This document shows positions 1 to 9,660 of a DNA stretch of 48,111 nucleotides, one piece after another (the first letter of the stretch is position 1; each line of letters starts with the position of its first letter). Both the position numbers and the translations under genes were made by a program. The notes beneath the pieces were generated by a model that worked only from the letters and a program-made list of their open reading frames with translations, had not been told where the DNA came from and did not search any database. Origin of the DNA: Crocinitomicaceae bacterium (GTDB lineage Bacteria > Bacteroidota > Bacteroidia > Flavobacteriales_D > Crocinitomicaceae). The stretch spans positions 1-48,111 of the forward strand of contig JAKMFD010000104.1 of NCBI GenBank assembly GCA_022425625.1, read 5' to 3'.

Positions 1-825
1 ATATTGTCTATTAAATATGGCTTACAGGGTGTTAATTTTTGTCCAGTATCAGCATGTGCAACCTCTAATACGGCTTTAATAGAGGCATTTAACTATATCA
101 AATGGGATAAGGCTGACATAATTATAAGTGGTGGATCAGAGGCTGCAATTAATGAAGCGTCCATTGGAGGTTTCTCTTCGGCAAGAGCTTTATCAACTCA
201 AAATGAAGCTCCAGAGTCGGCATCTAAGCCTTTTGATGTCGATCGAGATGGATTTGTAATGGGAGAGGGGGCAGGAGCCCTCATTGTTGAAGAATATGAG
301 CATGCTTTAAAAAGGGGTGCAAAAATATATGCAGAGATTGTTGGTGGTGGCATGGCCGCGGATGCATATCATCTTACAGGTACACATCCTGAAGGTGAAG
401 GAGCAGTATTGGGAATGCGAGAGGCAATTCGAGAAGCTGGGATAACTTCCAATGATATTGATTACATAAATATGCATGCAACGTCAACACCTTTGGGAGA
501 CCGTTCTGAGCTCATTGCCGCGCAACGTGTTTTTGGAGATGCCTCAAGCATTACGATTTCCGCAACAAAATCTATGACCGGGCATCTGCTTGGTGCAGCT
601 GGAGCAATTGAAGCAATAGCTTGCATTAAAACGCTCACCGACGATTTTATTCCGGCAACGATTAATACCCAAAACATTGAGCCGGAATTTTCAGAATTAT
701 TTGATTTTCCAATTAACGAAGGAAGGAGTAAAACTGTCAATTATGCCATGAGCAATACCTTTGGCTTTGGTGGTCATATAGCTTCTATTATTCTAAAGAA
801 ATACACAGGACGAAATGAACGTTAA
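1..825 (+). CDS. fabF: beta-ketoacyl-ACP synthase II (FabF), C-terminal part, truncated by the left window edge
   Basis: Frame is open from base 1 (I-L-S-I-K-Y-G-L-Q-G-V-N-F); CSACATS-type catalytic Cys context (PVSACATSN), HATSTPLGD and SATKSMTGHLLGAAG motifs, GFGGHIAS C-terminus. Confidence 0.95.
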   Translation: MLSIKYGLQGVNFCPVSACATSNTALIEAFNYIKWDKADIIISGGSEAAINEASIGGFSSARALSTQNEAPESASKPFDVDRDGFVMGEGAGALIVEEYEHALKRGAKIYAEIVGGGMAADAYHLTGTHPEGEGAVLGMREAIREAGITSNDIDYINMHATSTPLGDRSELIAAQRVFGDASSITISATKSMTGHLLGAAGAIEAIACIKTLTDDFIPATINTQNIEPEFSELFDFPINEGRSKTVNYAMSNTFGFGGHIASIILKKYTGRNER

Positions 826-3283
826 AAGCGGATCTAAGTACATCGTTTCATTCTTTATCGTTTTCATATTTGGTGTTTCAAGCATTGTGGCTCAAAAAAA
901 ATCCCATTCAGTTGAAGGAAAAATTGTTACCAAGGAGAATTTGGCAATTGAATATGCCACAGTTAAGCTGCTGGATGCGAAAGATTCATCTTTAATAAGT
1001 GCTATGTATGCAGATGAAAATGGTTTTTTTAAATTCAATAATGTGCCGTGCAACAATATCTATATTCTAAAAGTTTCTAATGTTGGTTACAGCACTTTAA
1101 TGATGCCAATTTCTATAAACCCTGCTTGTGAAAGTAAAAATTTTGAAAACATCCTTCTTAAAAGGGATATAACTCTGAATTTACAAGAGGTGAAAGTTAA
1201 GGCCAACATAGATGTTTTAAAAGCGGGTATTGATAAAAAGATATATAATGTTGGTCAAGACATTTCAGTTAGAGGTGGAACCGCAAATGATGTTTTAAAT
1301 CGATTGCCGTCTGTTGAGGTTGATGAAGATGGGGGTGTTACATTGAGAGGAGATGGTTCTGTTATCATCTTGATTAATGGACGTCCAAGTTCGCTTAGTG
1401 GTGGAAATGGTAAGACTTTATTAGATGCGTTGCCAGCAGGCTCAATTGAACGGGTAGAAATTGTAGCTAATCCATCCGCAAAATATGATCCAGATGGTAC
1501 CTCAGGAATTATAAATATAGTGCTGAAAAAAAGTCTTTTTAGAGGTCTGAATGGAGCAGTTTCATCGAATTTAGGCAGTGGTGATTTATCTTCAGGCAAT
1601 ATTTATGAAGGAAACATTTCGTTAAATTATCGAAACAACAAGATGAATGTTTATTCATCATACAATGGCCGGTCATACAATGGATACCGTAATAAATTCT
1701 CTGATATTTATGAGCGTTTTCAAGGAGATTCTGCGATACGCTTAAATCAAAGTAGACTTGGTACGGATTTAAATAATTCACAGTCGATTCGAGCAGGGAT
1801 CGATTTAAATCTTTCAGACCGTCATAAGCTGGGGGTCTTTGGTAATTTGAGTCTGGGAAGAAGAGAACGGACAGGTTCTTTGTGGAATACCCTTTATGAA
1901 TTTTCCGAAATGCCTAGTGCCCTCTGGAGAAGGTCAAGTTTTGATCCTAAATCAAGAACGAATATTGATGTAGGGTTGAATTATGAATGGTCGTTTCAGC
2001 AAGAGCGCGGGAAATTTCAATTAAATGTTAACCAATCATTCGGAGATGAAGATATCAGAGGTTATTATTCAGAGGCGTATTTTACCTTAGACACTTTGCT
2101 TAATGAGGGTGATACACTTGTTCAACAACTTGAGAATGTTGAATCGAATAATATAAATACGATACAGCTAGATGTTGAGTATGTATTTCCAGAAATTAAT
2201 TCGCGCATAGAGTTCGGAGCAAAAAGTATTATTAGAGACCAGTCTGTTAGCACCTTTTCTGAGACGTATGATTCGGAAACTGAGATGTTTGATGCGGATA
2301 CATTAGCTAATTTTGATTATCAATATGATGAGCGGATTTTTAGTCTTTACGGAATATTTGGACAACAAGTTGATAAGTTTAAATATCAATTTGGACTGCG
2401 ATTAGAACAAGCTTATCAAATCCCAGAGCTGCTTTCTGATGGCGCCTCAATACCCAACGATTACTTTAATCTATTTCCGTCCGCTCATATTAAATATGCG
2501 CTTAATGATAAGAATGAATTTGGTTTGAGTTATAGTAGAAGAATATCTAGAGCAAGAGCTGGTCAATTAAACCCCTTCACCAATTATGCAGATCCTTTTA
2601 ACCTAAGAAGAGGAAATCCATATCTGCAACCTGAATATATTCACTCTTTTGATCTTGCATATACTTTTGAAAAAAAGACACTTTCCGTTTCATCCAGTGT
2701 GTACTATCGGAGAAGTGAAGGAGTTATTGCTCGTGTTAAAGAGTTTTATGAGAACAATACAAGTGCAATAACCTATCAGAATTTGAGTAGCACTAATGCT
2801 TTTGGTACTGAACTTGTCTTTATGTTTAAGCCCTTTCCTTTTTGGCGGACAACAGCTTCGTTCAACGGGAATTTAGTGGAGTATTTTACGGATCTTCAGG
2901 GGCTTTCAAACACAACAGGTGCTTATTTGAAGGCAAAGTTCAATACGGTTATTGACTTTTGGAAGAAAACTGCAAGTTTTCAGGCAAGTTATGGTTATAA
3001 TGGCCCGAGAGTCATGGTTCAAGGAACTGTTCAGCGGAAAGGAACATTTGACTTGGCATTTGATAAAAAGTTCTTAGATGGTAATATGGCGCTTGGTCTG
3101 AGAGTGTCCGATTTATTTAATCAGCAGTCATTTTATATGGATGCCGTTCGTGAGAATTTTCAACAAGTGGCATATTATAAATGGATGTCTAGGCGGGTTT
3201 TCTTAACACTTAATTACAAGTTTGGAAAAATTGAATTTAAAAATAAGAGTACCTCTCAAATGAATAGTCCGGGAAGGCGATAA
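815..3283 (+). CDS. outer-membrane beta-barrel / TonB-dependent-receptor-like protein with carboxypeptidase-regulatory-like N-terminal domain and plug
   Basis: Signal peptide, VEGKIVTKENLAIEYATVKLLDAKDSSLISAMYADENGFFKFNNVP (CarboxypepD_reg-like), plug motif (DVLNRLPSVEVDEDGGVTLRGDGSVIILINGRPSSL, IERVEIVANPSAKYDPDGTSGIINIVLKK), long beta-barrel. Confidence 0.9.
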   Translation: MNVKSGSKYIVSFFIVFIFGVSSIVAQKKSHSVEGKIVTKENLAIEYATVKLLDAKDSSLISAMYADENGFFKFNNVPCNNIYILKVSNVGYSTLMMPISINPACESKNFENILLKRDITLNLQEVKVKANIDVLKAGIDKKIYNVGQDISVRGGTANDVLNRLPSVEVDEDGGVTLRGDGSVIILINGRPSSLSGGNGKTLLDALPAGSIERVEIVANPSAKYDPDGTSGIINIVLKKSLFRGLNGAVSSNLGSGDLSSGNIYEGNISLNYRNNKMNVYSSYNGRSYNGYRNKFSDIYERFQGDSAIRLNQSRLGTDLNNSQSIRAGIDLNLSDRHKLGVFGNLSLGRRERTGSLWNTLYEFSEMPSALWRRSSFDPKSRTNIDVGLNYEWSFQQERGKFQLNVNQSFGDEDIRGYYSEAYFTLDTLLNEGDTLVQQLENVESNNINTIQLDVEYVFPEINSRIEFGAKSIIRDQSVSTFSETYDSETEMFDADTLANFDYQYDERIFSLYGIFGQQVDKFKYQFGLRLEQAYQIPELLSDGASIPNDYFNLFPSAHIKYALNDKNEFGLSYSRRISRARAGQLNPFTNYADPFNLRRGNPYLQPEYIHSFDLAYTFEKKTLSVSSSVYYRRSEGVIARVKEFYENNTSAITYQNLSSTNAFGTELVFMFKPFPFWRTTASFNGNLVEYFTDLQGLSNTTGAYLKAKFNTVIDFWKKTASFQASYGYNGPRVMVQGTVQRKGTFDLAFDKKFLDGNMALGLRVSDLFNQQSFYMDAVRENFQQVAYYKWMSRRVFLTLNYKFGKIEFKNKSTSQMNSPGRR

Positions 3284-3285
3284 GG

Positions 3286-3828
3286 TTATTTCTCTGCTTC
3301 AAGATTCTTTAAGATCCTGCCAAATTCTGATTTTATGGATTTAGGAAGCTTTTCTAGCAGTGTGTCTTTATGTTCTTTAAAAAGTTTTAGAAGCTGCATG
3401 CTATCCATCTCTTTTCCTAAGGTTGGAAGTTCCACTTGACTGTAGTCAAAATCGAAGTAAGCACTCCAATTAAGTTGATTTAAAATAAGTCTATCTATCG
3501 CTATGCTAATTAATTTAGCGTCATTGCTCAAGGCTATTTGACGCTTTAATTTACTTTTGTTTTTTTCATATTCTAAGAACATAGACTCCCAGTTTGTTCC
3601 CTTCACCACGGGTGCTTCAATGTTGATTGTTGTTTCTTTTTGAGCAGATAATAAAAGGTAGGCTTCATGGATTAGCAACAGCCTTTCTTGTCTTTTTCTC
3701 ATTACTTTAGGGATGACTCCTTGATTTAAGAGCATGCTTTTAATTTCAAAGACAATACTTTCGTAAGCCTCATGGCAATCTCTATAATTTTTAAGTTGTA
3801 GAAGAAGCTCAGCTTTCTTTTGATCCAT
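3286..3828 (-). CDS. hypothetical protein, 180 aa, charged/helical
   Basis: Complete ORF overlapping the terC ORF by 20 nt; no family recognised. Confidence 0.7.
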   Translation of the reverse strand: MDQKKAELLLQLKNYRDCHEAYESIVFEIKSMLLNQGVIPKVMRKRQERLLLIHEAYLLLSAQKETTINIEAPVVKGTNWESMFLEYEKNKSKLKRQIALSNDAKLISIAIDRLILNQLNWSAYFDFDYSQVELPTLGKEMDSMQLLKLFKEHKDTLLEKLPKSIKSEFGRILKNLEAEK

Positions 3829-4573
3829 GTTTAGACTTGTTTTTACGCATTCTAATATTCAGCATTTCAACAATTAGGGCATAAGCCAGTGCGAAATAAA
3901 TGTATCCCTTTGGAAAGTGTTGACCAAATGCCTCAGAGATTAACAGGATACCGACAGCAACTAAAAAACTTAAGGCGATCATTTTAATTGTAGGATTATG
4001 AGATATAAAATCACTAATCTGTTTAGCGAATGCGATCATTACAATCATGGAAATGATGATAGCCAAAACAATGATTGCAATGGGATCTGAATTTGTTTCG
4101 GAACCGACACCGTTTGTCATTCCTACAGCTGATATAATGGAATCGAAGCTAAAAATTAAATCAATAATGATGATTTGACCTATGATATTGATCAAACCTT
4201 TTTTCTTTTTCGATTCACTTTCTTGTTCGTGGCTTATGCTTTTGTGCATTTCTGCAACGCTCTTGTAGATTAAGAAAAGTCCACCAAACAGAAGGATAAT
4301 ACTTTGTGCACTAAATGGAGTATTGAATATAGTGAATATCGGGTCTGTAAGTTTCATTAGAAAGGAGACAACGGACAATAAACCGAGTCTTAAAATAAGA
4401 GCAATGCTTAAGCCGATGTTACGAGCCTTTTTTTGAGCTTTCGGCTCAAGATTATCGGTTACGATACTAATAAAAAGTATGTTGTCTATGCCAAGAACAA
4501 TCTCTAAAACAGAAAGGATTAGCAAGTAAATCCAACCTTCCCAAAGCAAAAATATATCCAAGTAATCAAGCAT
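3809..4573 (-). CDS. TerC family integral membrane protein
   Basis: LEIVLGIDNILFISIV and DLIFSFDSIISAVGMTN motifs, multiple TM segments, C-terminal LIVEMLNIRMR. Confidence 0.9.
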   Translation of the reverse strand: MLDYLDIFLLWEGWIYLLILSVLEIVLGIDNILFISIVTDNLEPKAQKKARNIGLSIALILRLGLLSVVSFLMKLTDPIFTIFNTPFSAQSIILLFGGLFLIYKSVAEMHKSISHEQESESKKKKGLINIIGQIIIIDLIFSFDSIISAVGMTNGVGSETNSDPIAIIVLAIIISMIVMIAFAKQISDFISHNPTIKMIALSFLVAVGILLISEAFGQHFPKGYIYFALAYALIVEMLNIRMRKNKSKHGSKES

Positions 4574-6236
4574 TTTTAAGGTGTTTAAAAAACTTGTCTA
4601 ACCGCTTTGGATTGGCCGTTGCATCTGTTTTTAAAACCAGCAATTGACTTTCTTTATCGTTAAAGAATTCAATGATTTGTTCTTGATAGGACATTTTTTT
4701 GGAGCTTTCGTAGGCTTTAAAACCGAATCCATGGGCAACCTCCTCCGCATTAGTTTGATGCTTAGCTTCAAAATATTTTTCCAGTTGCTTTGAAGATTTT
4801 GCACCTTCAATAATTTTGAAAATACCTCCTCCTTTATTATCGATAACAATCATTTTTAAGTTTTTTGGGAAAGGTCGAATCCATAAGGCATTGCTGTCAT
4901 AGATGAATGATACATCTCCGCAAATAAATACGTGCTGCTTTTTTGGATTAGCAATGGCACAACCAACTGCGGTGCTTGTGGAGCCATCTATACCACTCGT
5001 ACCTCTATTACATTCATATTTCACATTCGGTATTGGATCAAATAACTGCATATATCTAACTACAGAACTATTCCCAAGGTGCAAGGAGCAGTTTTCAGGT
5101 AATACCTCATACAGCGCATGAAAGATATCCAAATCTGTATGCATCCCTTTGTCTTGAAAAAAGCTTGGGATGCGGTCTTTAATTTGAGTATCTAATTGTT
5201 TCCAAATGCCCTTATAGTTTTTTGAATTTAAAAGTGTTGCCGTATTATTCAGTGCTTCAAAAAATAACGAGGCGTCAAGTTTTAGGTGTTGATCAAGACG
5301 TAAAAATAAATCGGTGCCTATATGACTATGCTTAATTGCAAAATGTTTTTTTGGTTTATTCTTTATAAAAAATGCTTTAATTCTTTTAGATACAATTGCA
5401 CCACCAACGGTAATAATAATCTCGGGCGTAAATCGTTTCTCAATTTTTGTATCGATACTATTCAAAATCCGGTCAATGCAATTTATGAATGAGGAATCAT
5501 TTACTCCAGAGGTATTTTCATTTAATACAACAACATTGGCATTTTTATTGAATCCAACGAGAGCAGCTTTGAGTCTTGGATTAATATTTCCCTGACCGCA
5601 CAATACAAGAATCTTTTTATCATTAAACGATTCGAGTACTTCTGTACTTATTGAATTGTGCACTTCTTCACTGATCAATTGTTGTTTTTTCTGTCTATTT
5701 AAATTTATGTGTTCAGAACCGTATAAGGGCTCTTCAAGATGTACATTCAAATGAACAGGTCCCATAGGAACTAAGCTTGCTATTGAAAAGGTAGTGTTAG
5801 TTTCATTCTTGAAATCATCAATGTCATTGTCCTCAATAGCTAGAGATTTTTTAACGTGTTGACCATAAACATCAGTTTGCATTATTGTTTGACCATGCCC
5901 CTTGTTAATTAATCGTTTAGGTCGGTCAGCTGAGATCACAACCAGTGGTATTTCACGATAAAAGGCTTCGGAAATGGCTGGGAAATAATTTAGAAGCGCT
6001 GAACCCGATGTGCAGCAGAGCACAACTGGCTTTTGTATGGTCTGCGAGATGCCCAAAGCAAAAAAACCAGCAGCTCGCTCATCATGAATAACATGCGTTG
6101 TAATTTCGGGATGCGCATCGAAGGTTAAAGCAAAAGGAGCATTTCTCGAACCTGGAGAAAAAACAACATGCTGAATGCTATGATTAAGGCATGCCTCCAG
6201 TATATTTTGAACTACAATTTTATTACTGATATTCAT
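4566..6236 (-). CDS. menD: 2-succinyl-5-enolpyruvyl-6-hydroxy-3-cyclohexene-1-carboxylate synthase (MenD)
   Basis: VFSPGSRNAPFALTF, HVIHDERAAGFFALGISQ, NRGTSGIDGSTSTAVG, GDVSFIYDSNALW motifs. Confidence 0.95.
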   Translation of the reverse strand: MNISNKIVVQNILEACLNHSIQHVVFSPGSRNAPFALTFDAHPEITTHVIHDERAAGFFALGISQTIQKPVVLCCTSGSALLNYFPAISEAFYREIPLVVISADRPKRLINKGHGQTIMQTDVYGQHVKKSLAIEDNDIDDFKNETNTTFSIASLVPMGPVHLNVHLEEPLYGSEHINLNRQKKQQLISEEVHNSISTEVLESFNDKKILVLCGQGNINPRLKAALVGFNKNANVVVLNENTSGVNDSSFINCIDRILNSIDTKIEKRFTPEIIITVGGAIVSKRIKAFFIKNKPKKHFAIKHSHIGTDLFLRLDQHLKLDASLFFEALNNTATLLNSKNYKGIWKQLDTQIKDRIPSFFQDKGMHTDLDIFHALYEVLPENCSLHLGNSSVVRYMQLFDPIPNVKYECNRGTSGIDGSTSTAVGCAIANPKKQHVFICGDVSFIYDSNALWIRPFPKNLKMIVIDNKGGGIFKIIEGAKSSKQLEKYFEAKHQTNAEEVAHGFGFKAYESSKKMSYQEQIIEFFNDKESQLLVLKTDATANPKRLDKFFKHLKNA

Positions 6237-6247
6237 TTTGTGTAAAT

Positions 6248-7237
6248 CTACAATAAATCAAAAATTCTAGTTAATGTTTCGCTTTTACGTTCAGTTTCAT
6301 TCCATTCTTTTTCTGGATCAGATTCAGAGGTGTATCCACCTCCAACATAGAGAAAAGCCTTGTCATTTATAATTTGACAGCATCGTAAATTAACATATAA
6401 ACGAGTTCGCTTCCCTGAAAATTCACCTATATACCCACTGTATAAATCTCGATCATATCTACAATCTTTGAGCTCTATAGATTCTATGAGATCGAGACTT
6501 TCTTTTCTTGGAACGCCGCAAGTTGCTGGGGTGGGATGTAAAGCACTAACAAGATTTAAAGTTTGTTCAGCGTTTACATCGAATGACAAATCTGTTCTAA
6601 GGTGTTCAATGTTTCCTGCGGGTGAAGTATAGGGACCTTCTGAATCGATTTCTAAAATCCCATTACTATTTAATTGGTTTACGATAAAGTCCGTAACAAA
6701 TTTTTGTTCTTCATATTCCTTAATTCCCCATTCCTCATTAGAATCTTTAAGTCGTGTTCCAGCAAGTGACATTGTAAAACCATGGCTTTCATGGATTTCT
6801 AATAGTATTTCTGGCGATGCACCTACCCAGGTTCCGAATAGTTCTGAAGAAACCAAATAAACAAATGCTTTGGGATAGGTTTTACAGAGCGTTTCGAATA
6901 GTTTTGCTGTGTTATGTTTATCAAAAGAAACTTCTTTTATACGAGAGTAAACTAATTTTTCAATTCCTAACGAAGGCATTACCCTTAGTAGCATAGCACC
7001 ATACTCTAAGTAGTCTTTTTTACTGATTGTATTTGGTAGGTGATTTGCAGAATGAAGCTTGAAATCTTGAATATTCTCATTTGCACAGGGTTCAAATAAG
7101 TAATGCTTTTTACCATAAAAATCTCCAATGATAAAACCATTTTTGTTTAAATCATTTTTATCGAAAGATTTGAAAGCACCTGACTGAATAATTACTTCTT
7201 TACCAGGGTAACGATAAGCTAAAAGATCGGAGCTCAT
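6248..7237 (-). CDS. menF: isochorismate synthase / chorismate-binding protein
   Basis: ASPEILLEI, SLAGTRL, LHPTPATCGVPR, YSGYIGEFSG, YVGGGYTSESDPEKEWNET motifs; directly upstream of menD. Confidence 0.92.
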   Translation of the reverse strand: MSSDLLAYRYPGKEVIIQSGAFKSFDKNDLNKNGFIIGDFYGKKHYLFEPCANENIQDFKLHSANHLPNTISKKDYLEYGAMLLRVMPSLGIEKLVYSRIKEVSFDKHNTAKLFETLCKTYPKAFVYLVSSELFGTWVGASPEILLEIHESHGFTMSLAGTRLKDSNEEWGIKEYEEQKFVTDFIVNQLNSNGILEIDSEGPYTSPAGNIEHLRTDLSFDVNAEQTLNLVSALHPTPATCGVPRKESLDLIESIELKDCRYDRDLYSGYIGEFSGKRTRLYVNLRCCQIINDKAFLYVGGGYTSESDPEKEWNETERKSETLTRIFDLL

Positions 7238-7660
7238 TTAAATGTCAATAATCATTACTGTAAGTCGACCTGAGCATACCAGTTTATTTGTACCTTCTTC
7301 CGTGATATCTACCTGCCATAAGTGGGTTTTTTTTCCAGCATGCACAATCTTTCCTTTGGCAATTACATGACCAGTTCTAATACCACCGATATGATTTGCA
7401 TTAACTTCAATTCCAACTGGATGCTGTTTAGAGATATCTAAAAGAAGTGTTGAACCCATGGAACCTATACTCTCAATAAGTGCTGCGCTCGCTCCTCCAT
7501 GAAGAAGACCCATAGGCTGATGTGTCCTTTTATCAACTGGCATTCTTGAAATGACATAATCATCTCCGAGTTCTATACATTCAATACCTAATTGTTCCAT
7601 TAGGGTGTTTTTATTCATTGAATTTATAAGATCAAGAGGTACTTTTTTGAGTTTCTTCAT
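7238..7660 (-). CDS. hotdog-fold PaaI-type thioesterase, candidate DHNA-CoA thioesterase given menF/menD linkage
   Basis: PVDKRTHQPMGLLHGGASAALIESIGSMGS motif; head of the men gene run. Confidence 0.88.
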   Translation of the reverse strand: MKKLKKVPLDLINSMNKNTLMEQLGIECIELGDDYVISRMPVDKRTHQPMGLLHGGASAALIESIGSMGSTLLLDISKQHPVGIEVNANHIGGIRTGHVIAKGKIVHAGKKTHLWQVDITEEGTNKLVCSGRLTVMIIDI

Positions 7661-7670
7661 GTGTAACTAA

Positions 7671-7678
7671 CAAATATA
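7671..7678 (-). promoter_or_regulatory. candidate -7 promoter element TATATTTG for the men genes
   Basis: Matches Bacteroidota -7 consensus TAnnTTTG 11 nt upstream of the thioesterase ATG; no good -33 TTTG seen. Confidence 0.45.
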
Positions 7679-7778
7679 AGGGTTTACTGTTTTCAGTATC
7701 TTAAAATCTTAGTTTAACCGAAGGTTTTTGACTTTTCTAGACTTAACTTAAAAAGTTTGAGAATGGAATGGTAAAATA

Positions 7779-7809
7779 TTTGTCAATATTGAAAGTATTA
7801 CTACTTTTG
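7779..7809 (+). promoter_or_regulatory. promoter of tRNA-Ser: TTTG (7779-7782) - N19 - TACTTTTG (7802-7809)
   Basis: Exact match to Bacteroidota consensus TTTG-N19-TAnnTTTG; -7 box ends 4 nt before the tRNA 5' end. Confidence 0.75.
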
Positions 7810-7813
7810 CCTC

Positions 7814-7898
7814 GGAGAATTGGCAGAGTGGTCGATTGCGGTAGTCTTGAAAACTATTGTACCGAGAGGTACCGGGGGTTCGAATCCCTCATTCTCCG
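7814..7898 (+). tRNA. tRNA-Ser(UGA)
   Basis: Acceptor GGAGAAT/ATTCTCC, anticodon arm GTAGT-CTTGAAA-ACTAT, long variable arm TACCGAGAGGTA, T-arm GGGGGTTCGAATCCCTC; CCA not encoded. Confidence 0.97.
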
Positions 7899-7912
7899 CT
7901 GATTAAAATAAG

Positions 7913-7945
7913 AAAGCCCCGTATTGTTAAAATACAGGGCTTTTT
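7913..7945 (+). terminator. rho-independent-like terminator after tRNA-Ser
   Basis: AAAGCCCcGTATT-GTTAA-AATACaGGGCTTTTT hairpin with T-run 15 nt after the tRNA. Confidence 0.85.
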
Positions 7946-8050
7946 GCTTTAGGTTTAGTCCATATTTCGTTCACCTCAGAAATTTCCGTAACTGCACATA
8001 CTACAATAATTCGAGGAGTTTATGCACCTCGCATAACGGCATTCAATGAT

Positions 8051-8905
8051 TTATTTAAATGAGAGCTTTTTAAAAAAAAGAAATATGCCCAGAAATACGG
8101 TTCCAAAAGCCAAACCGACTGTGAAATCAGAAAGGTATTTTGGCCATGAGTAAACGAGCTGATGAATTTCTTCAATGTTGTGCACAAAAATACCACCACC
8201 AACTAGAATCATGGCAAGCGTACCGACAACTTTGAGAAGTCTTATGATTTTCGGTAGTGAGCGGATTAGAAACATTCCAAAATTCTTAATAATTATTTTT
8301 TCGCTAACAGAAACAAGTCGGTATCCAGCATCATCCATTCTGACCAAAAGAGCAACGAAGCTATAAACTCCAATTGTAGATAGCAGGGCTATAATGGAGA
8401 CTACAGAGATTTGTATAGAAATGGGCTCGTCCAAAACAGTACCAAGCGTGATAATAATAATCTCTATAGATAAAATGAAATCTATTAAGATCGCTGATTT
8501 GACTTTTTTTGCCTCCAAAACAGAAGAGTCTATTTTTGAAATTTCCTTTAGACCCGCGGCTTTTTTTTTGCTATTAAAGAGCATTTTATAAATATTTAAT
8601 GCACCTTCAAAGGCCAAATAAACACCTCCGCAAATCAAAATCGGAATGATTACCATAGGCAAATAGGCGCTTAGAAGAAAAATGCCTGGAAGAATAATTA
8701 ATTTGTTCAAGAATGAGCCTTTGGTTAATTTCCAAAGCACTGGTAGTTCTCTGTTAGACACGAATCCAGACGCCTTATCAGCATTAATGGCTAGATCATC
8801 TGCTAGGATGCCTACTGTTTTTTTTGTTGCCGCTTTACTCAGTATAATGACGTCATCCATTAGGACTGCAATATCGTCTAGTATACTTAAAATCCCTGAT
8901 GTCAT
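8051..8905 (-). CDS. DUF808 family membrane protein
   Basis: MTSGILSILDDIAVLMDDVIILSKAATKKTVGILADDLAINADKASGF N-terminus typical of DUF808; several TM segments. Confidence 0.88.
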   Translation of the reverse strand: MTSGILSILDDIAVLMDDVIILSKAATKKTVGILADDLAINADKASGFVSNRELPVLWKLTKGSFLNKLIILPGIFLLSAYLPMVIIPILICGGVYLAFEGALNIYKMLFNSKKKAAGLKEISKIDSSVLEAKKVKSAILIDFILSIEIIIITLGTVLDEPISIQISVVSIIALLSTIGVYSFVALLVRMDDAGYRLVSVSEKIIIKNFGMFLIRSLPKIIRLLKVVGTLAMILVGGGIFVHNIEEIHQLVYSWPKYLSDFTVGLAFGTVFLGIFLFFKKLSFK

Positions 8906-9157
8906 AAACGATATTTTTTCATTGCTCGTTTCCTCAATAAATGTAAATATAATTTATATCCATTAAAGTCATATTTGGATAATCATGTTTAGGATTTCTT
9001 TTGGCTAAGTAACTCAATACGATATACTGTTTTGACGTACCTTTTCGAAAACCATATTTTATTTAATCCATGCATGGCATTTCAGTTCTTTATCAAATTC
9101 ATTGAGCATAACGACGTTTGCTGTCTTTTTAAATTCCTTTGATAGTATAATGTCAAA

Positions 9158-9658
9158 TCAAACTCTTTTGCCCAATTCTATGAGCTCAAGATTGTGAATA
9201 CGATCTTTTGTAATACAAAATCTAAGAATCGTTTTTACCTTATGAAATCCCTTGTAGCCACATGCACCGGGATTCATCCAAAGCATCTTGAAATGTTTAT
9301 CCATTTTAACAAGTGTAATGTGAGAGTGGCCACAAACGAATAAGTTCGGCGAACCATTTTTTTTCAATTCGCTAAAGGCAGGTTTTGAATAGCGCTCAGG
9401 TTTACCCCCTATATGTGTCATCAGGATAGCAACATCTTCGATATCAAACCTTAAAAACTCGTCACATTCTTGTCTAATTTTTGGGTTGTCAATATTACCC
9501 CAAACAGCTCTTGTTGGCTTAAATGCTCGTAATTCATCTAAAACTTCTAAACTGCCAATATCACCAGCATGCCATATTTCATCAACACCTGAAAAATACT
9601 TTTTGATTTTAGGGTCTAGAAAGCCATGAGTGTCAGAAAGCAGTCCGATTTTTTTCAA
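9158..9658 (-). CDS. YfcE-type metallophosphoesterase
   Basis: GLLSDTHG, WHAGDIGS, VWGNID, THIGG, VCGHSH motifs. Confidence 0.92.
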   Translation of the reverse strand: MKKIGLLSDTHGFLDPKIKKYFSGVDEIWHAGDIGSLEVLDELRAFKPTRAVWGNIDNPKIRQECDEFLRFDIEDVAILMTHIGGKPERYSKPAFSELKKNGSPNLFVCGHSHITLVKMDKHFKMLWMNPGACGYKGFHKVKTILRFCITKDRIHNLELIELGKRV

Positions 9659-9660
9659 AA

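Noticed and set aside
462-740. Antisense ORF inside fabF, and similar ORFs opposite or within genes (e.g. 1255-1599, 1539-1781, 8682-8966, 17795-18313, 35603-35917, 42007-42267, 44510-44770)
   Set aside because: They overlap well-supported genes with strong family motifs, lack recognisable domains and are expected by chance shadowing of the coding strand
8020-8202. Short ORF overlapping the 3' end of the DUF808 gene
   Set aside because: Alternative frame of a well-supported gene, no motif
9125-9160. In-frame extension after the yfcE TGA, considered as stop-codon readthrough or selenocysteine
   Set aside because: YfcE is already full length, no SECIS-like structure is visible and the extension soon hits another stop; reported only as a possible decayed remnant
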